Source of the DNA: Oscillospiraceae bacterium
Lineage (GTDB): Bacteria > Bacillota > Clostridia > UMGS1810
Direction of reading: 5' to 3'
Assembly: GCA_015068825.1 (NCBI GenBank)
Contig: SVJU01000018.1
Coordinates: 1-36,491, forward strand
DNA: 36,491 nt
Made by a program: the position numbers and the translations under genes
The notes under the pieces: generated by a model
What the model saw: the letters and a program-made list of their open reading frames with translations, nothing else
Database searches by the model: none
What the model was told of the DNA's origin: nothing
In this document: positions 12,648 through 21,018 of the stretch, one piece after another
Position numbering within the stretch: position 1 is the stretch's first letter
Layout of the letters: every line of letters begins with the position of its first letter

Positions 12648-15600
12648 GTGTATTTAAAAGGAATTTGTATGCAGGGATTTAAATCCTTTGCTGACAAAAT
12701 TGAATTACAGTTTGGAAAGGGTATAACCGCCATTGTAGGCCCAAACGGAAGCGGAAAAAGTAATGTTTCTGATGCAATCCGTTGGGTTATGGGTGAGCAG
12801 AGTGCAAAAAGCCTTCGCGGAAGTAAAATGGAGGATGTTATCTTTTCGGGAACTCAAAACAGAAAACCTCTTGGTTTTGCCGAGGTTTCTATTATACTTG
12901 ATAATACTGACAGATGCTTAAAAATTGACTTTGATGAGGTTACTGTTACAAGAAGAGTTCACAGAAGCGGCGAGGGTGAATATTTTATAAATAAATCACC
13001 TTGCAGATTAAGGGATATCTATGAGCTTTTTATGGATACAGGTATTGGAAGAGAAGGATATTCTGTTGTAGGACAGGGTAAAATTGATGAGATTTTATCG
13101 TCAAAATCAGAGGACAGACGACACATCTTTGAAGAAGCGGCAGGAATAAGTAAATACAAATACCGCAAAATTGAGGCAGAAAAAAAGCTTAATCAGACCG
13201 AAGAAAACTTAATAAGAATAAAAGATATTTTATCCGAGCTTTCATCACAGGTAGGACCTTTAAAAATTCAAAGTGAAAAGGCAAAAAAATACCTTGACCT
13301 TCGGGAAGTATTAAAGGTTCTTGAAATAAATATTGCCATTGTAAACATTGAAAAGTATAAGGCAAATGTTCAAAAATGCAATAATGATTTAAAAATTGCA
13401 TTAGAGCAGCTTGAAGAATCTAAAAAAGCTCAGGTTGATATTGATAACGAGCAGGAAAAATTAAATACACTTTCGCAAGAAAAAAATGCTGAAATTGCAA
13501 AAATAAATGAGCAGAAATTTGAGCTTGAAAAAAGCGAAGGTGGATTTTTAAATAAAATCGAGCTTTTAAAAAATGAAATTTTACATAATAATGAAAATAT
13601 AGAGCGTCTTAAAAATGACAACAAAGAGCTTGAAGAAAAAATAAGTGCAATAGATGATGACAATAAGAAGAAAGATGATGAGAGCGAAAATCTTAAAAAT
13701 TTGATTTTGGAACTTGAAAACCACATTGAAAAACTTATTGGTGAATCTAATCTTAAAAAAGAAGAATATGACAAAATATTTGACGATATAGAGGCTAAAA
13801 AAGGCGATATAATTGAACTTCTTAATGAAAACACCAATTATAGTGCATCTTATGAGGGGCTTAACACATTGGAGAAAAACTTCTCTGAGCGTGAAGAGAG
13901 CATTACAGTCGAAACAAGTGTTACGAAAGACGCACTTTCAGAAAATGAAAAAAGACTCAAAGAGTGTAAAGAATCTATTGAAGAAAATCAAAAAACAGCT
14001 TCAGAATGCAAGGAAAAACTTGATGTATTAAAAAATGAATATTTTAAAATTGTAAAAGATAATGATAACATAAAAGCACATCAGAATATTATTACAACTG
14101 AATATAATGCAAAAAGCTCCAAGAAAAAAGCATTGGAGGATCTTGAAAAAGGATACGAGGGCTATGCAAGAGGCGTTAAGGAAATAATAAATGATAAGGT
14201 TTCTGGTGTTCTTGGAGTTGTTTCAAAGCTTATTACAGTAAGCGATAATTATGTTATTGCTATTGAAACTGCACTGGGAAGAGCACTTCAAAATATTGTT
14301 GTTGAAGATGAAGAAAGTGCAAAAAAATGTATAGAAAAGCTTAAAAACTCAAAAGGCGGAAGAGCTACATTTCTTCCTTTAACATCTGTTAACGGTGAGG
14401 TTATGAAAAATGCACCCGAAAAAGAAAAGGGGTATATTGGCATTGCATCTAACCTTATTGAGTTTGATGCGCGTTTTGACGGAATATTTAAATCTCTTTT
14501 GGGCAAAACCGTTATTGTTGATAATATTGACAACGCAATTTATATTTCAAAAAAATACGGATATAAATTTAAAATTGTAACATTGGACGGGCAGGTTTTA
14601 AATGCTGGCGGTTCTATAACAGGTGGTTCAAGTGATAAAAATGCATCACTTTTAAGTCGTTCTAAAAATATTGAAAGTCTTGCAAAAGATATAGAGAAAC
14701 TTGAAAAAACCATTGATAAAAACGATAATCTTATTTATGAAAATAATCAGAAAATAAAAGAGATTTCTGTTAAAAAAGAAGAACTTGATTTAAAAAACAA
14801 CCAGAGTGCAAACAATCTTGTAAGGCTTGAAGCAGAAGAGAAACATCTTTTGGAGGATATCAAAAAATTAACCGAAAAGCTAAATCTTCTTGGCGGCGAG
14901 ATGGGGGATATCAAATCGCAGATTAAAGAAATTGATAAAAACAGAAATCAGCTTTTGGAAAATCAAAAAATTAATGATGAAAAAATTGTTGTAATAAGAG
15001 GCGAAATAACAAATCTTGATAAAAAGCTTATAGATGTTCAAAACAAAAAAGATGAGACCGACAATCTTATTTCTGAAGAAAAACTTAATGTAAGCGGTAT
15101 GGAAAAGGATTTGGAATTTATAAATTCCAATATAAAATCCAATCAGGCTGCAAAGGATGAATTTTTAATAAAACTTGATGACAACAATGCACAAATTGAC
15201 GATTATAACAGCAAAAATTCTTCTTCAAACAAAAATATTGAAGAAATAGAAAAGAACATGCACGGCACAAAAGAAATTTTTGAAGAATTTAAAATTAAGC
15301 TTGAAGAAAAGAAAAAGGAAAATGAAAAAATTCTTGAAGATATAAAAAAAGCGCGTGAAAAATCCAAAGAAAATCAGGATGTTGTGCTTGTTCTGGCACA
15401 GGAAGTAACCCGCTGTGAAAATAAGGTTGCAAAAGCAGAAGCAGATATTGAAAATGTTATAAATAAGCTTTGGGATGATTATGAAATTACATTTTCTGAT
15501 GCACAAAGCTATAAAAAAGATATCGAAAACTTTGCCGAAGCACAAAGAGAAGCTGCGTCTTTAAAAAGACAGATAAAAGAGCTTGGAAACATTAATATTG

Positions 15601-16196
15601 ATGCAATAGAGGAATATAAAGCAGTATCCGAAAGATTTGAATTTTTGTCAAATCAGGAAAATGATCTTAATACTGCAAAGAAAAATCTTCTTGATATAAT
15701 AGATGAAATGCAAACGGTTATGAAAGAAAAATTCACCGTTGCATTTAATCTAATCAGCGAAGAATTTAAGAGAGTGTTTGTTGACCTTTTTGGCGGCGGT
15801 ATTGCAAAAATATATCTTGCCGATGAGAGTGATATATTAAACTCGGGAATTGAAATTGAAGTTCAGCCCCCAGGTAAAAAGCTGCAGAATTTAACTCTTT
15901 TATCGGGTGGTGAAAGGGCATTTTCTGCAATCGCTCTTTTGTTTGCTGTACTTAAATGTGCGCCAACACCATTCTGCCTTCTTGACGAGGTTGAGGCGGC
16001 ACTTGACGAGGCAAATGTTTATAAATTTGCAAATTATGCAAAAAAATATGCAGGTAAAACGCAGTTCCTCATTGTAACACACAGAAGAGGTACAATGGAA
16101 ACTGCCGATATTTTATACGGTGTTACAATGCAGGAAAAGGGTGTATCAAAGCTTCTTAAACTTAACTTTACAGATCTGGAGGATAGCGATGTTTAA
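12648..16196 (+). CDS. smc: Chromosome segregation ATPase SMC
   Basis: This 1182-residue protein forms the dimeric ATPase core of the bacterial condensin, with ScpA and ScpB, that organises and separates sister chromosomes. The ATPase head begins MYLKGICMQGFKSFADKIEL with Walker A at 31-38 (GPNGSGKS). Two long coiled coils (about 170-505 and 670-1000, rich in K, E, N) flank a globular hinge near 515-640 (GVLGVVSKLI... GGRATFLPL). The C-terminal head holds the signature LSGGERA at 1085-1091 and Walker B LLDEVEAALD. Translation starts at GTG 12648 behind AAAGGTG. It overlaps ftsY by 8 bp. The rnc gene that often precedes smc in Firmicutes is absent here. Confidence 0.97.
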   Translation: MYLKGICMQGFKSFADKIELQFGKGITAIVGPNGSGKSNVSDAIRWVMGEQSAKSLRGSKMEDVIFSGTQNRKPLGFAEVSIILDNTDRCLKIDFDEVTVTRRVHRSGEGEYFINKSPCRLRDIYELFMDTGIGREGYSVVGQGKIDEILSSKSEDRRHIFEEAAGISKYKYRKIEAEKKLNQTEENLIRIKDILSELSSQVGPLKIQSEKAKKYLDLREVLKVLEINIAIVNIEKYKANVQKCNNDLKIALEQLEESKKAQVDIDNEQEKLNTLSQEKNAEIAKINEQKFELEKSEGGFLNKIELLKNEILHNNENIERLKNDNKELEEKISAIDDDNKKKDDESENLKNLILELENHIEKLIGESNLKKEEYDKIFDDIEAKKGDIIELLNENTNYSASYEGLNTLEKNFSEREESITVETSVTKDALSENEKRLKECKESIEENQKTASECKEKLDVLKNEYFKIVKDNDNIKAHQNIITTEYNAKSSKKKALEDLEKGYEGYARGVKEIINDKVSGVLGVVSKLITVSDNYVIAIETALGRALQNIVVEDEESAKKCIEKLKNSKGGRATFLPLTSVNGEVMKNAPEKEKGYIGIASNLIEFDARFDGIFKSLLGKTVIVDNIDNAIYISKKYGYKFKIVTLDGQVLNAGGSITGGSSDKNASLLSRSKNIESLAKDIEKLEKTIDKNDNLIYENNQKIKEISVKKEELDLKNNQSANNLVRLEAEEKHLLEDIKKLTEKLNLLGGEMGDIKSQIKEIDKNRNQLLENQKINDEKIVVIRGEITNLDKKLIDVQNKKDETDNLISEEKLNVSGMEKDLEFINSNIKSNQAAKDEFLIKLDDNNAQIDDYNSKNSSSNKNIEEIEKNMHGTKEIFEEFKIKLEEKKKENEKILEDIKKAREKSKENQDVVLVLAQEVTRCENKVAKAEADIENVINKLWDDYEITFSDAQSYKKDIENFAEAQREAASLKRQIKELGNINIDAIEEYKAVSERFEFLSNQENDLNTAKKNLLDIIDEMQTVMKEKFTVAFNLISEEFKRVFVDLFGGGIAKIYLADESDILNSGIEIEVQPPGKKLQNLTLLSGGERAFSAIALLFAVLKCAPTPFCLLDEVEAALDEANVYKFANYAKKYAGKTQFLIVTHRRGTMETADILYGVTMQEKGVSKLLKLNFTDLEDSDV

Positions 16197-17100
16197 CATA
16201 TTTAAAGAAAAGCTTAAAAAAGGGCTTGAAAAAACAAAAAGCTCTTTTGGCGAAAAAATTGATAATGTATTAAAGGTATTCAAAAAAATAGATGACGACC
16301 TTTACGATGAGCTTGAAGAAGCACTTATTATGGCAGATGTGGGTGTAGAAACCGCAATGTATATAATAGACGAATTAAAAAAGAAGGTAAAGGAAAAGCA
16401 TCTTACTGAATCTGATGAGGTTAAAGAGGTTATAAAAGAAATAATCAGTGAGATTTTATCAGAAAATGAAAATGAAGTGAATTTATCAGGAAAACCATCT
16501 GTTGTAATGGTTATTGGTGTTAACGGTGTTGGTAAAACAACTTCAATAGGAAAAATGGCAAACCTTTTTAAATCAGAGGGTAAAAAGGTAATACTTGGTG
16601 CAGGTGATACCTTCAGAGCTGCTGCTATAGACCAGCTTGGAATATGGGCAGAAAGAGTAGGGGTAGATATTGTTAAGCATCAGGAGGGGTCAGACCCCGG
16701 TGCAGTTATGTTTGATGCAATTTCTGCTGCAAAGGCAAGAGGCAGTGATGTTCTTATTTTCGATACTGCAGGAAGACTCCATAATAAGAAAAATCTTATG
16801 GATGAACTTAAAAAAATATACAAAATCATCGACAGGGAGCTTCCTGATTCGAAAAAAGAAGTACTTCTTGTTTTGGATGCTACAACAGGACAAAATGCTT
16901 TAAGTCAGGCAAAGCTTTTTGGCGAAGCAACCGATATTACCGGCATTGTTTTAACCAAACTTGATGGAACTGCAAAGGGCGGTATTGTTGTTGCAATAGC
17001 AAATGAACAAAAAATTGGTGTTAAATTTGTCGGCGTTGGAGAGGGCATAGACGATTTGCAAAGATTTAATGCTGATGATTTTGCTGAAGGATTGTTTTGA
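16189..17100 (+). CDS. ftsY: Signal recognition particle receptor FtsY
   Basis: This 303-residue SRP-type GTPase receives ribosome-SRP complexes at the membrane. A short charged N-terminal helix region is followed by the NG domain. The P loop GVNGVGKTT starts at residue 110; DTFRAAA, DTAGR, TKLDGTAKGG and the closing GVGEGIDDLQRF are all present. No long acidic A domain is present, as is usual in Firmicutes. ATG 16189 has GGAGG at ideal spacing inside the end of smc and overlaps the smc stop by 8 bp, so the two are coupled. A frame from 16120 exists but lacks such a site. Confidence 0.96.
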   Translation: MFNIFKEKLKKGLEKTKSSFGEKIDNVLKVFKKIDDDLYDELEEALIMADVGVETAMYIIDELKKKVKEKHLTESDEVKEVIKEIISEILSENENEVNLSGKPSVVMVIGVNGVGKTTSIGKMANLFKSEGKKVILGAGDTFRAAAIDQLGIWAERVGVDIVKHQEGSDPGAVMFDAISAAKARGSDVLIFDTAGRLHNKKNLMDELKKIYKIIDRELPDSKKEVLLVLDATTGQNALSQAKLFGEATDITGIVLTKLDGTAKGGIVVAIANEQKIGVKFVGVGEGIDDLQRFNADDFAEGLF

Positions 17101-17127
17101 TAATATACTACAAAGGAGATAGACAAA

Positions 17128-17577
17128 ATGGATCATGTTTTGGAGGCACGAAAGCTTTTTTTAGAAGGATACAACTGTTCACAAGCTGTTCTTGGTGCAT
17201 TTTCAGATGTTACGGGAATAGATTTTGAAACAAGTATGAAGCTTGCATCATCGTTCGGTGGCGGAATGGGCAGAATGAGAGAGGTTTGCGGTTCTGTTTC
17301 GGCAATGTTTATGATAGCAGGATTTGTATGCGGTTATACCGACCCTGAAGATGATAAAATAAAAGCTAAGCATTATGCACTTATTCAAAAGCTTGCCGAA
17401 AAATTCAAATCACAATACGGAACAATTGTTTGCCGTGAACTTTTGGTAAATATCAAGCACGATACATCAAATGTTCCAACCAAACGCGACGACGAGTTTT
17501 ACAAAAAAAGACCATGTTTAAGGTTTGTAGAAACAGCTGCAGAAATTATCGATGAGTTTTTAAAAGAAAATGAATAA
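17128..17577 (+). CDS. C_GCAxxG_C_C family (putative redox) protein
   Basis: The protein has 149 residues. It shows the family's spaced cysteines: YNCSQAV near residue 17, the glycine-rich FGGGMGRMREVCGSVSAMFMIAG, a further Cys in GFVCGY, IVCRELL, and a final RPCLRFV. The family is thought to be redox-active or metal binding, but no reaction is established. No signal peptide is present. AAGGAGATAG precedes ATG 17128, 27 bp after ftsY, so it is probably on the smc-ftsY transcript. Confidence 0.85.
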   Translation: MDHVLEARKLFLEGYNCSQAVLGAFSDVTGIDFETSMKLASSFGGGMGRMREVCGSVSAMFMIAGFVCGYTDPEDDKIKAKHYALIQKLAEKFKSQYGTIVCRELLVNIKHDTSNVPTKRDDEFYKKRPCLRFVETAAEIIDEFLKENE

Positions 17578-17608
17578 TTTAAACCATTTTTAAGAAGGGA
17601 TAATAATT

Positions 17609-19549
17609 ATGAAAAAAATTATTTCTTTGTTGATTTGTTTGTTTATTGTTTTTAATATGTTGACATTTTCTGTTTATGCCTATAAGTTTCCAAATAGTTT
17701 CTGGAAAATCAACGATGCTTATCAGGCAGCTCTTGACAGTGGTGATGACTGGAAAATTGTTCATTTTGGAGAAGAAACAACTGCACTTATACGAAATGAG
17801 CCGGAAAACGAACAGACATTAAATGTTTTGGCATCCCGTTATGAACAGGTGGCAAAATCGTATGCAAAGCTTGGCGAGTTTGATAAAAGCGCCCAGGCAT
17901 ACAAAAATTTTATTCCTTATGGAGAAAAACTGGGCTGGAGTGACAGTGTAAAAATTGCAAATGCAAGTATTCTGCAATATGAATCAGATGTAAAAATTTA
18001 TACCGATAATGGTAACGAAGTTTTTTACGGCGCAAAAAATGAACATACTAATGGTGTGCTTTTTGGTTCGTGTTCAGATGCTAATATAAGACAAAAGCTA
18101 AGTAACGAATCAATGATGATTTTGTATCATGAGCTTAATGAAGGCATTACTGATTGGCAGAAAATGATAATGGATAAAGCAAATGATAGTGATATTGCGG
18201 TAGAATTTGCATTAAACTGCAAAAATGAAGGCTGGGATATTGATAACATACATCAGTATGATGCCAATCTTTCAAATATTGCAGCATTTTTAAATAACTA
18301 TCCTGATATGAAAATCTTTCTTCGTTTTGCGGCAGAATTTGATGTGTGGACAACAATTCCCGAAAGTCAGAGTTTCGTTTCTGCATACAGGTATGTATCG
18401 GATTTTTTTAAATCAAAATGTAAAAATGTTGCAATGGTATGGAGTCTTAACCATGTTTCTAACTGGGATATAAACATAGACGACTATTATCCCGGAGATG
18501 AATATGTTGACTGGGTTGGAATGTCATCTTATTATCAAAAATATTTTAAAGGCGAATATGGTAATGATGATGGTTACACAGAAGTTGTGTTTAAAACAGG
18601 AATAAATTCCGAACCGTATCTTGCTGTTAAAAACATTGTTGAAAAATACGGCAACAGAAAACCCATTATGATTTCAGAATCGGGATTTTCTCATTATGCA
18701 AATAAAATCGGTGTTGATACAACCGCATTTGCACTTGAAAGAATGGAAGATTTTTATACATATCTGCCAATAATGTATCCGCAAATTAAGCTTATAGCAT
18801 ATTTTGATAAATCATTTGGTCACGAAAGTGATGATTATTCAATTCCGCAAGTGTCTGAAATAGAAAAAAATTACTTAAAATATACCAAATCTCCAAGATT
18901 TATTCAGGATAGCGAAAATAATATATCGCCTGTTTATTATAGCGAGATTAACGAAAGTGTCACTCTTTCAAATATTGTAAATCTTTTTACATATTCTCAT
19001 ATTTATGGTGAAAAAGTTGTAAGTGCCGAATACTACATAGGTAGCACTTTAGTTGCAACAAGTAACAAAAAACCATTTATTGCAACAATTGATTTATCAC
19101 AGTTTGAAAACGGACATCATCTTCTTTGTGTTAAAACATATACCGAATCAGGCAAGGTTTGGGGCAAAGAAATGGGAATTAAAATAGAAAACAATTTACA
19201 GAGTGAAATAAGTGTTGTTGTAAACGGACAAAAATTATCATTTGATGCACCTGCATTTATTTATAATAACAGAACCTTTGTACCGCTTAGGGCAATATTC
19301 GAAGCTCTTGGTGCATCTGTTGAATGGAATGGTGCAGCAAAAACGGTTACCGCAACCAAAGGTGAAACACAGGTTATGGCAACAATAAATGATTATGTTA
19401 TGACAAAGAACAACGAAACTAAGATTTTAGATGCATTTCCAATGATTGTATCATCAAGAACTTTTGTTCCTGTAAGAGCTATTGCTCAAAGCTTTGATTG
19501 TAATGTTAACTGGAATAGTAATACAAAAACTGTTGAAATAACAGGTTAA
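17609..19549 (+). CDS. Secreted GH26-like glycosidase with C-terminal copper amine oxidase N-type domain
   Basis: The protein has 646 residues. A signal peptide (1 to about 25, ending VYA) is followed by a TPR-like helical region (about 33-115). A TIM-barrel domain (about 145-430) resembles GH26 beta-mannanases: E243 in FLRFAAEFDVW is the likely acid/base and E357 in MISESGFSH the likely nucleophile. A small beta domain (about 450-530) and a tandem copper amine oxidase N-terminal type domain (about 535-646, RTFVPLRAIFEALGASVEW and RTFVPVRAIAQSF) close it. In Clostridia that last domain is common on exported proteins and may attach them to the wall. GAAGGGAT precedes ATG 17609, 31 bp after the previous gene. 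The polysaccharide target is unproven. Confidence 0.75.
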   Translation: MKKIISLLICLFIVFNMLTFSVYAYKFPNSFWKINDAYQAALDSGDDWKIVHFGEETTALIRNEPENEQTLNVLASRYEQVAKSYAKLGEFDKSAQAYKNFIPYGEKLGWSDSVKIANASILQYESDVKIYTDNGNEVFYGAKNEHTNGVLFGSCSDANIRQKLSNESMMILYHELNEGITDWQKMIMDKANDSDIAVEFALNCKNEGWDIDNIHQYDANLSNIAAFLNNYPDMKIFLRFAAEFDVWTTIPESQSFVSAYRYVSDFFKSKCKNVAMVWSLNHVSNWDINIDDYYPGDEYVDWVGMSSYYQKYFKGEYGNDDGYTEVVFKTGINSEPYLAVKNIVEKYGNRKPIMISESGFSHYANKIGVDTTAFALERMEDFYTYLPIMYPQIKLIAYFDKSFGHESDDYSIPQVSEIEKNYLKYTKSPRFIQDSENNISPVYYSEINESVTLSNIVNLFTYSHIYGEKVVSAEYYIGSTLVATSNKKPFIATIDLSQFENGHHLLCVKTYTESGKVWGKEMGIKIENNLQSEISVVVNGQKLSFDAPAFIYNNRTFVPLRAIFEALGASVEWNGAAKTVTATKGETQVMATINDYVMTKNNETKILDAFPMIVSSRTFVPVRAIAQSFDCNVNWNSNTKTVEITG

Positions 19550-19551
19550 AA

Positions 19552-19583
19552 AAATAGCCACCCTCTTTTGCGGATGGCTATTT
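19552..19583. terminator. Bidirectional terminator between the GH26-like gene and uxuA
   Basis: AAATAGCCA (19552-19560) and TGGCTATTT (19575-19583) pair perfectly, with CC/GG inside. The T run is longer on the minus strand (seven T), so it ends uxuA best and probably also the plus-strand unit. Confidence 0.85.
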
Positions 19584-19585
19584 AA

Positions 19586-20659
19586 TTATCTTGGAAGATA
19601 TTTTTTATCTACATCTTTTTCTGTTTCTTTAACAATAGCTTCCCAAAGACCGTTAAGATAGGTTAAACCTAAAGCTCTGTCAAAAAGACCGTATCCTGGC
19701 TTTCCTTCTTCGCCCCAAATCATTCTGCCGTGGTCAGGACGAATGTAAACATCGCCACCGATGTCATGATATGCTTTCATAATTTCATAAACATCAAGCG
19801 AACCGCATGGGGTGTAGTGAGCAGATTCTTCAAAACATTTTTCTTCTGTAATAAGAATATTTCTTACATGGCCAAAATGTATTCTGTCACCAAATTTTCT
19901 AATCATTTCAGGAATATTGTTGCTTTTTAATACACCAAGTGCACCTGCGCAAAGTGTAAGACCGTTGTTTTTGCTCGGTACAAGTGAGCAAAGCTTTTCG
20001 AGTGCCTTTGTATCGGTTATAATTCTTGGAAGTCCAAATACTGACCAGGGGGGATCATCCGGGTGAATAGCCATTTTGATGCCAACCTCGTCACAAACAG
20101 GAATAATTTTCTCAAGAAAATATTTAATATTATCCCAAAGTTTTTCTTCTGTCATTTCTGTATTGTATTTTTTAATAAGGTTAACAAGCTCTTCTTTTGT
20201 GTAACCAATATCCCAGCCGGGAAGTGATAAATCACCTTCCATAGGGTCAATCTTCTGAGCTTCTTTTTCAATGTAAATCAGTGCATTTGAACCGTCAGGA
20301 AGTATATGTTTAAGTTCAGTTCTTGTCCAGTCGAATACTGGCATAAAGTTGTAGCATACAACTTTAACACCTGCTTTTGCAAGTCTTCTTAATGTGATGC
20401 AAAAGTTTTCTATGTATTCATCTCTTTTTCCGCAGCCAAGCTTAATGTCTTCATGAACAGGAACACTTTCAACAACTTCCCATTCAAGATTTGCATCGTT
20501 GATTTTCTTTTTTAAATTAAAAATCGACTCTTCGCTCCAGGCTTTTCCAACTGGTACATCATAAATGGCAGATACAACACCTGTAAGTCCCGGAATTTGT
20601 CTTAACTTTTCAAGTGTTACCGGGTCAGATTCGCCATACCATCTCATGGTAAGTTTCAT
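19586..20659 (-). CDS. uxuA: Mannonate dehydratase
   Basis: This 357-residue enzyme dehydrates D-mannonate to 2-keto-3-deoxygluconate in glucuronate breakdown. Typical stretches are MRWYGESDPVTLEKLRQIPG, CYNFMPVFDWTRT, IHPDDPPWSVFGLPRI, LTLCAGALG, the metal ligand region HFGHVRN and RPDHGRMIWGE. The length fits the family. AAGGAGAG precedes ATG 20659. It is a single-gene unit with its own promoter, divergent from the beta-glucosidase operon. The other hexuronate genes (isomerase, mannonate oxidoreductase, kinase) are not in view. Together with GH51 it suits hemicellulose use. Confidence 0.95.
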   Translation of the reverse strand: MKLTMRWYGESDPVTLEKLRQIPGLTGVVSAIYDVPVGKAWSEESIFNLKKKINDANLEWEVVESVPVHEDIKLGCGKRDEYIENFCITLRRLAKAGVKVVCYNFMPVFDWTRTELKHILPDGSNALIYIEKEAQKIDPMEGDLSLPGWDIGYTKEELVNLIKKYNTEMTEEKLWDNIKYFLEKIIPVCDEVGIKMAIHPDDPPWSVFGLPRIITDTKALEKLCSLVPSKNNGLTLCAGALGVLKSNNIPEMIRKFGDRIHFGHVRNILITEEKCFEESAHYTPCGSLDVYEIMKAYHDIGGDVYIRPDHGRMIWGEEGKPGYGLFDRALGLTYLNGLWEAIVKETEKDVDKKYLPR

Positions 20660-20711
20660 TTTCTTCTCTCCTTTTTTAATTTTTGTGCTAAAATACTTTT
20701 TTCAATTTATA

Positions 20712-20740
20712 AGTATATCATTATTTTCATAATAAATCAA
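20712..20740 (-). promoter_or_regulatory. SigA promoter for uxuA
   Basis: On the minus strand TTGATT (plus 20735-20740) and TATACT (plus 20712-20717) are 17 bp apart. Confidence 0.75.
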
Positions 20741-20766
20741 TAATGAATTTATATTATGTGATTATA

Positions 20767-20795
20767 TTGAATTTTGGATAATTATGTTGTATAAT
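20767..20795 (+). promoter_or_regulatory. SigA promoter for the beta-glucosidase operon
   Basis: TTGAAT (20767-20772) and TATAAT (20790-20795) are 17 bp apart. Transcription from about 20802 gives a leader of about 215 nt before the GH1 start codon, which is unusually long and structured. Confidence 0.78.
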
Positions 20796-20829
20796 TTATT
20801 TGTTGAATATTTAATGTAAAAAAAGAAAG

Positions 20830-20942
20830 TCTTTTTAGGGAAAGGTGTCAGCAGTAGCTGACGAATAAGGTGGGAAAGGAAGGACGATTGTTTTTTACAA
20901 TCTGTACTTTACCGCCGTCTGTGGCGGAGTTGCCTTAAAAGA
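20830..20942 (+). promoter_or_regulatory. Unassigned structured leader RNA before the GH1 gene
   Basis: A closing helix pairs UCUUUUUAGG (20830-20839) with CCUUAAAAGA (20933-20942), one mismatch. Inside are three hairpins: GUCAGC-AGUA-GCUGAC (20847-20862), GAUUGU-UUUUU-ACAAUC (20886-20902) and CCGCC-GUCUGU-GGCGG (20912-20927). The purine-rich segment GGUGGGAAAGGAAGGAC (20869-20885) between the first two is the sort of unpaired stretch that is conserved in aptamers. I compared it from memory with TPP, glycine, THF, lysine, cobalamin, fluoride, ZTP, c-di-GMP and T-box consensus and found no match. Confidence 0.5.
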
Positions 20943-20990
20943 GAAACCTTTGAAATAATCGTATATAAATCTTATATTCCGTATAAAACG

Positions 20991-21010
20991 TTTCTTAGAT
21001 AAGAAAGGAG
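20991..21010 (+). promoter_or_regulatory. Hairpin abutting the GH1 ribosome site
   Basis: UUUCUU (20991-20996) pairs with AAGAAA (21001-21006) around AGAU, and its 3' arm overlaps the AAAGGAG ribosome site (21004-21010). The position of that site favours ATG 21019 (8-nt gap) over ATG 21013 (2-nt gap). The segment AAACGTTT at 20986-20993 is also loosely like a CcpA site. Confidence 0.4.
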
Positions 21011-21018
21011 AAATGAAA

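Noticed and set aside
20982-20997. CcpA-type cre site before the GH1 gene
   Set aside because: Only the central AAACGTTT fits; the outer bases do not match the consensus, and the site is downstream of the promoter.
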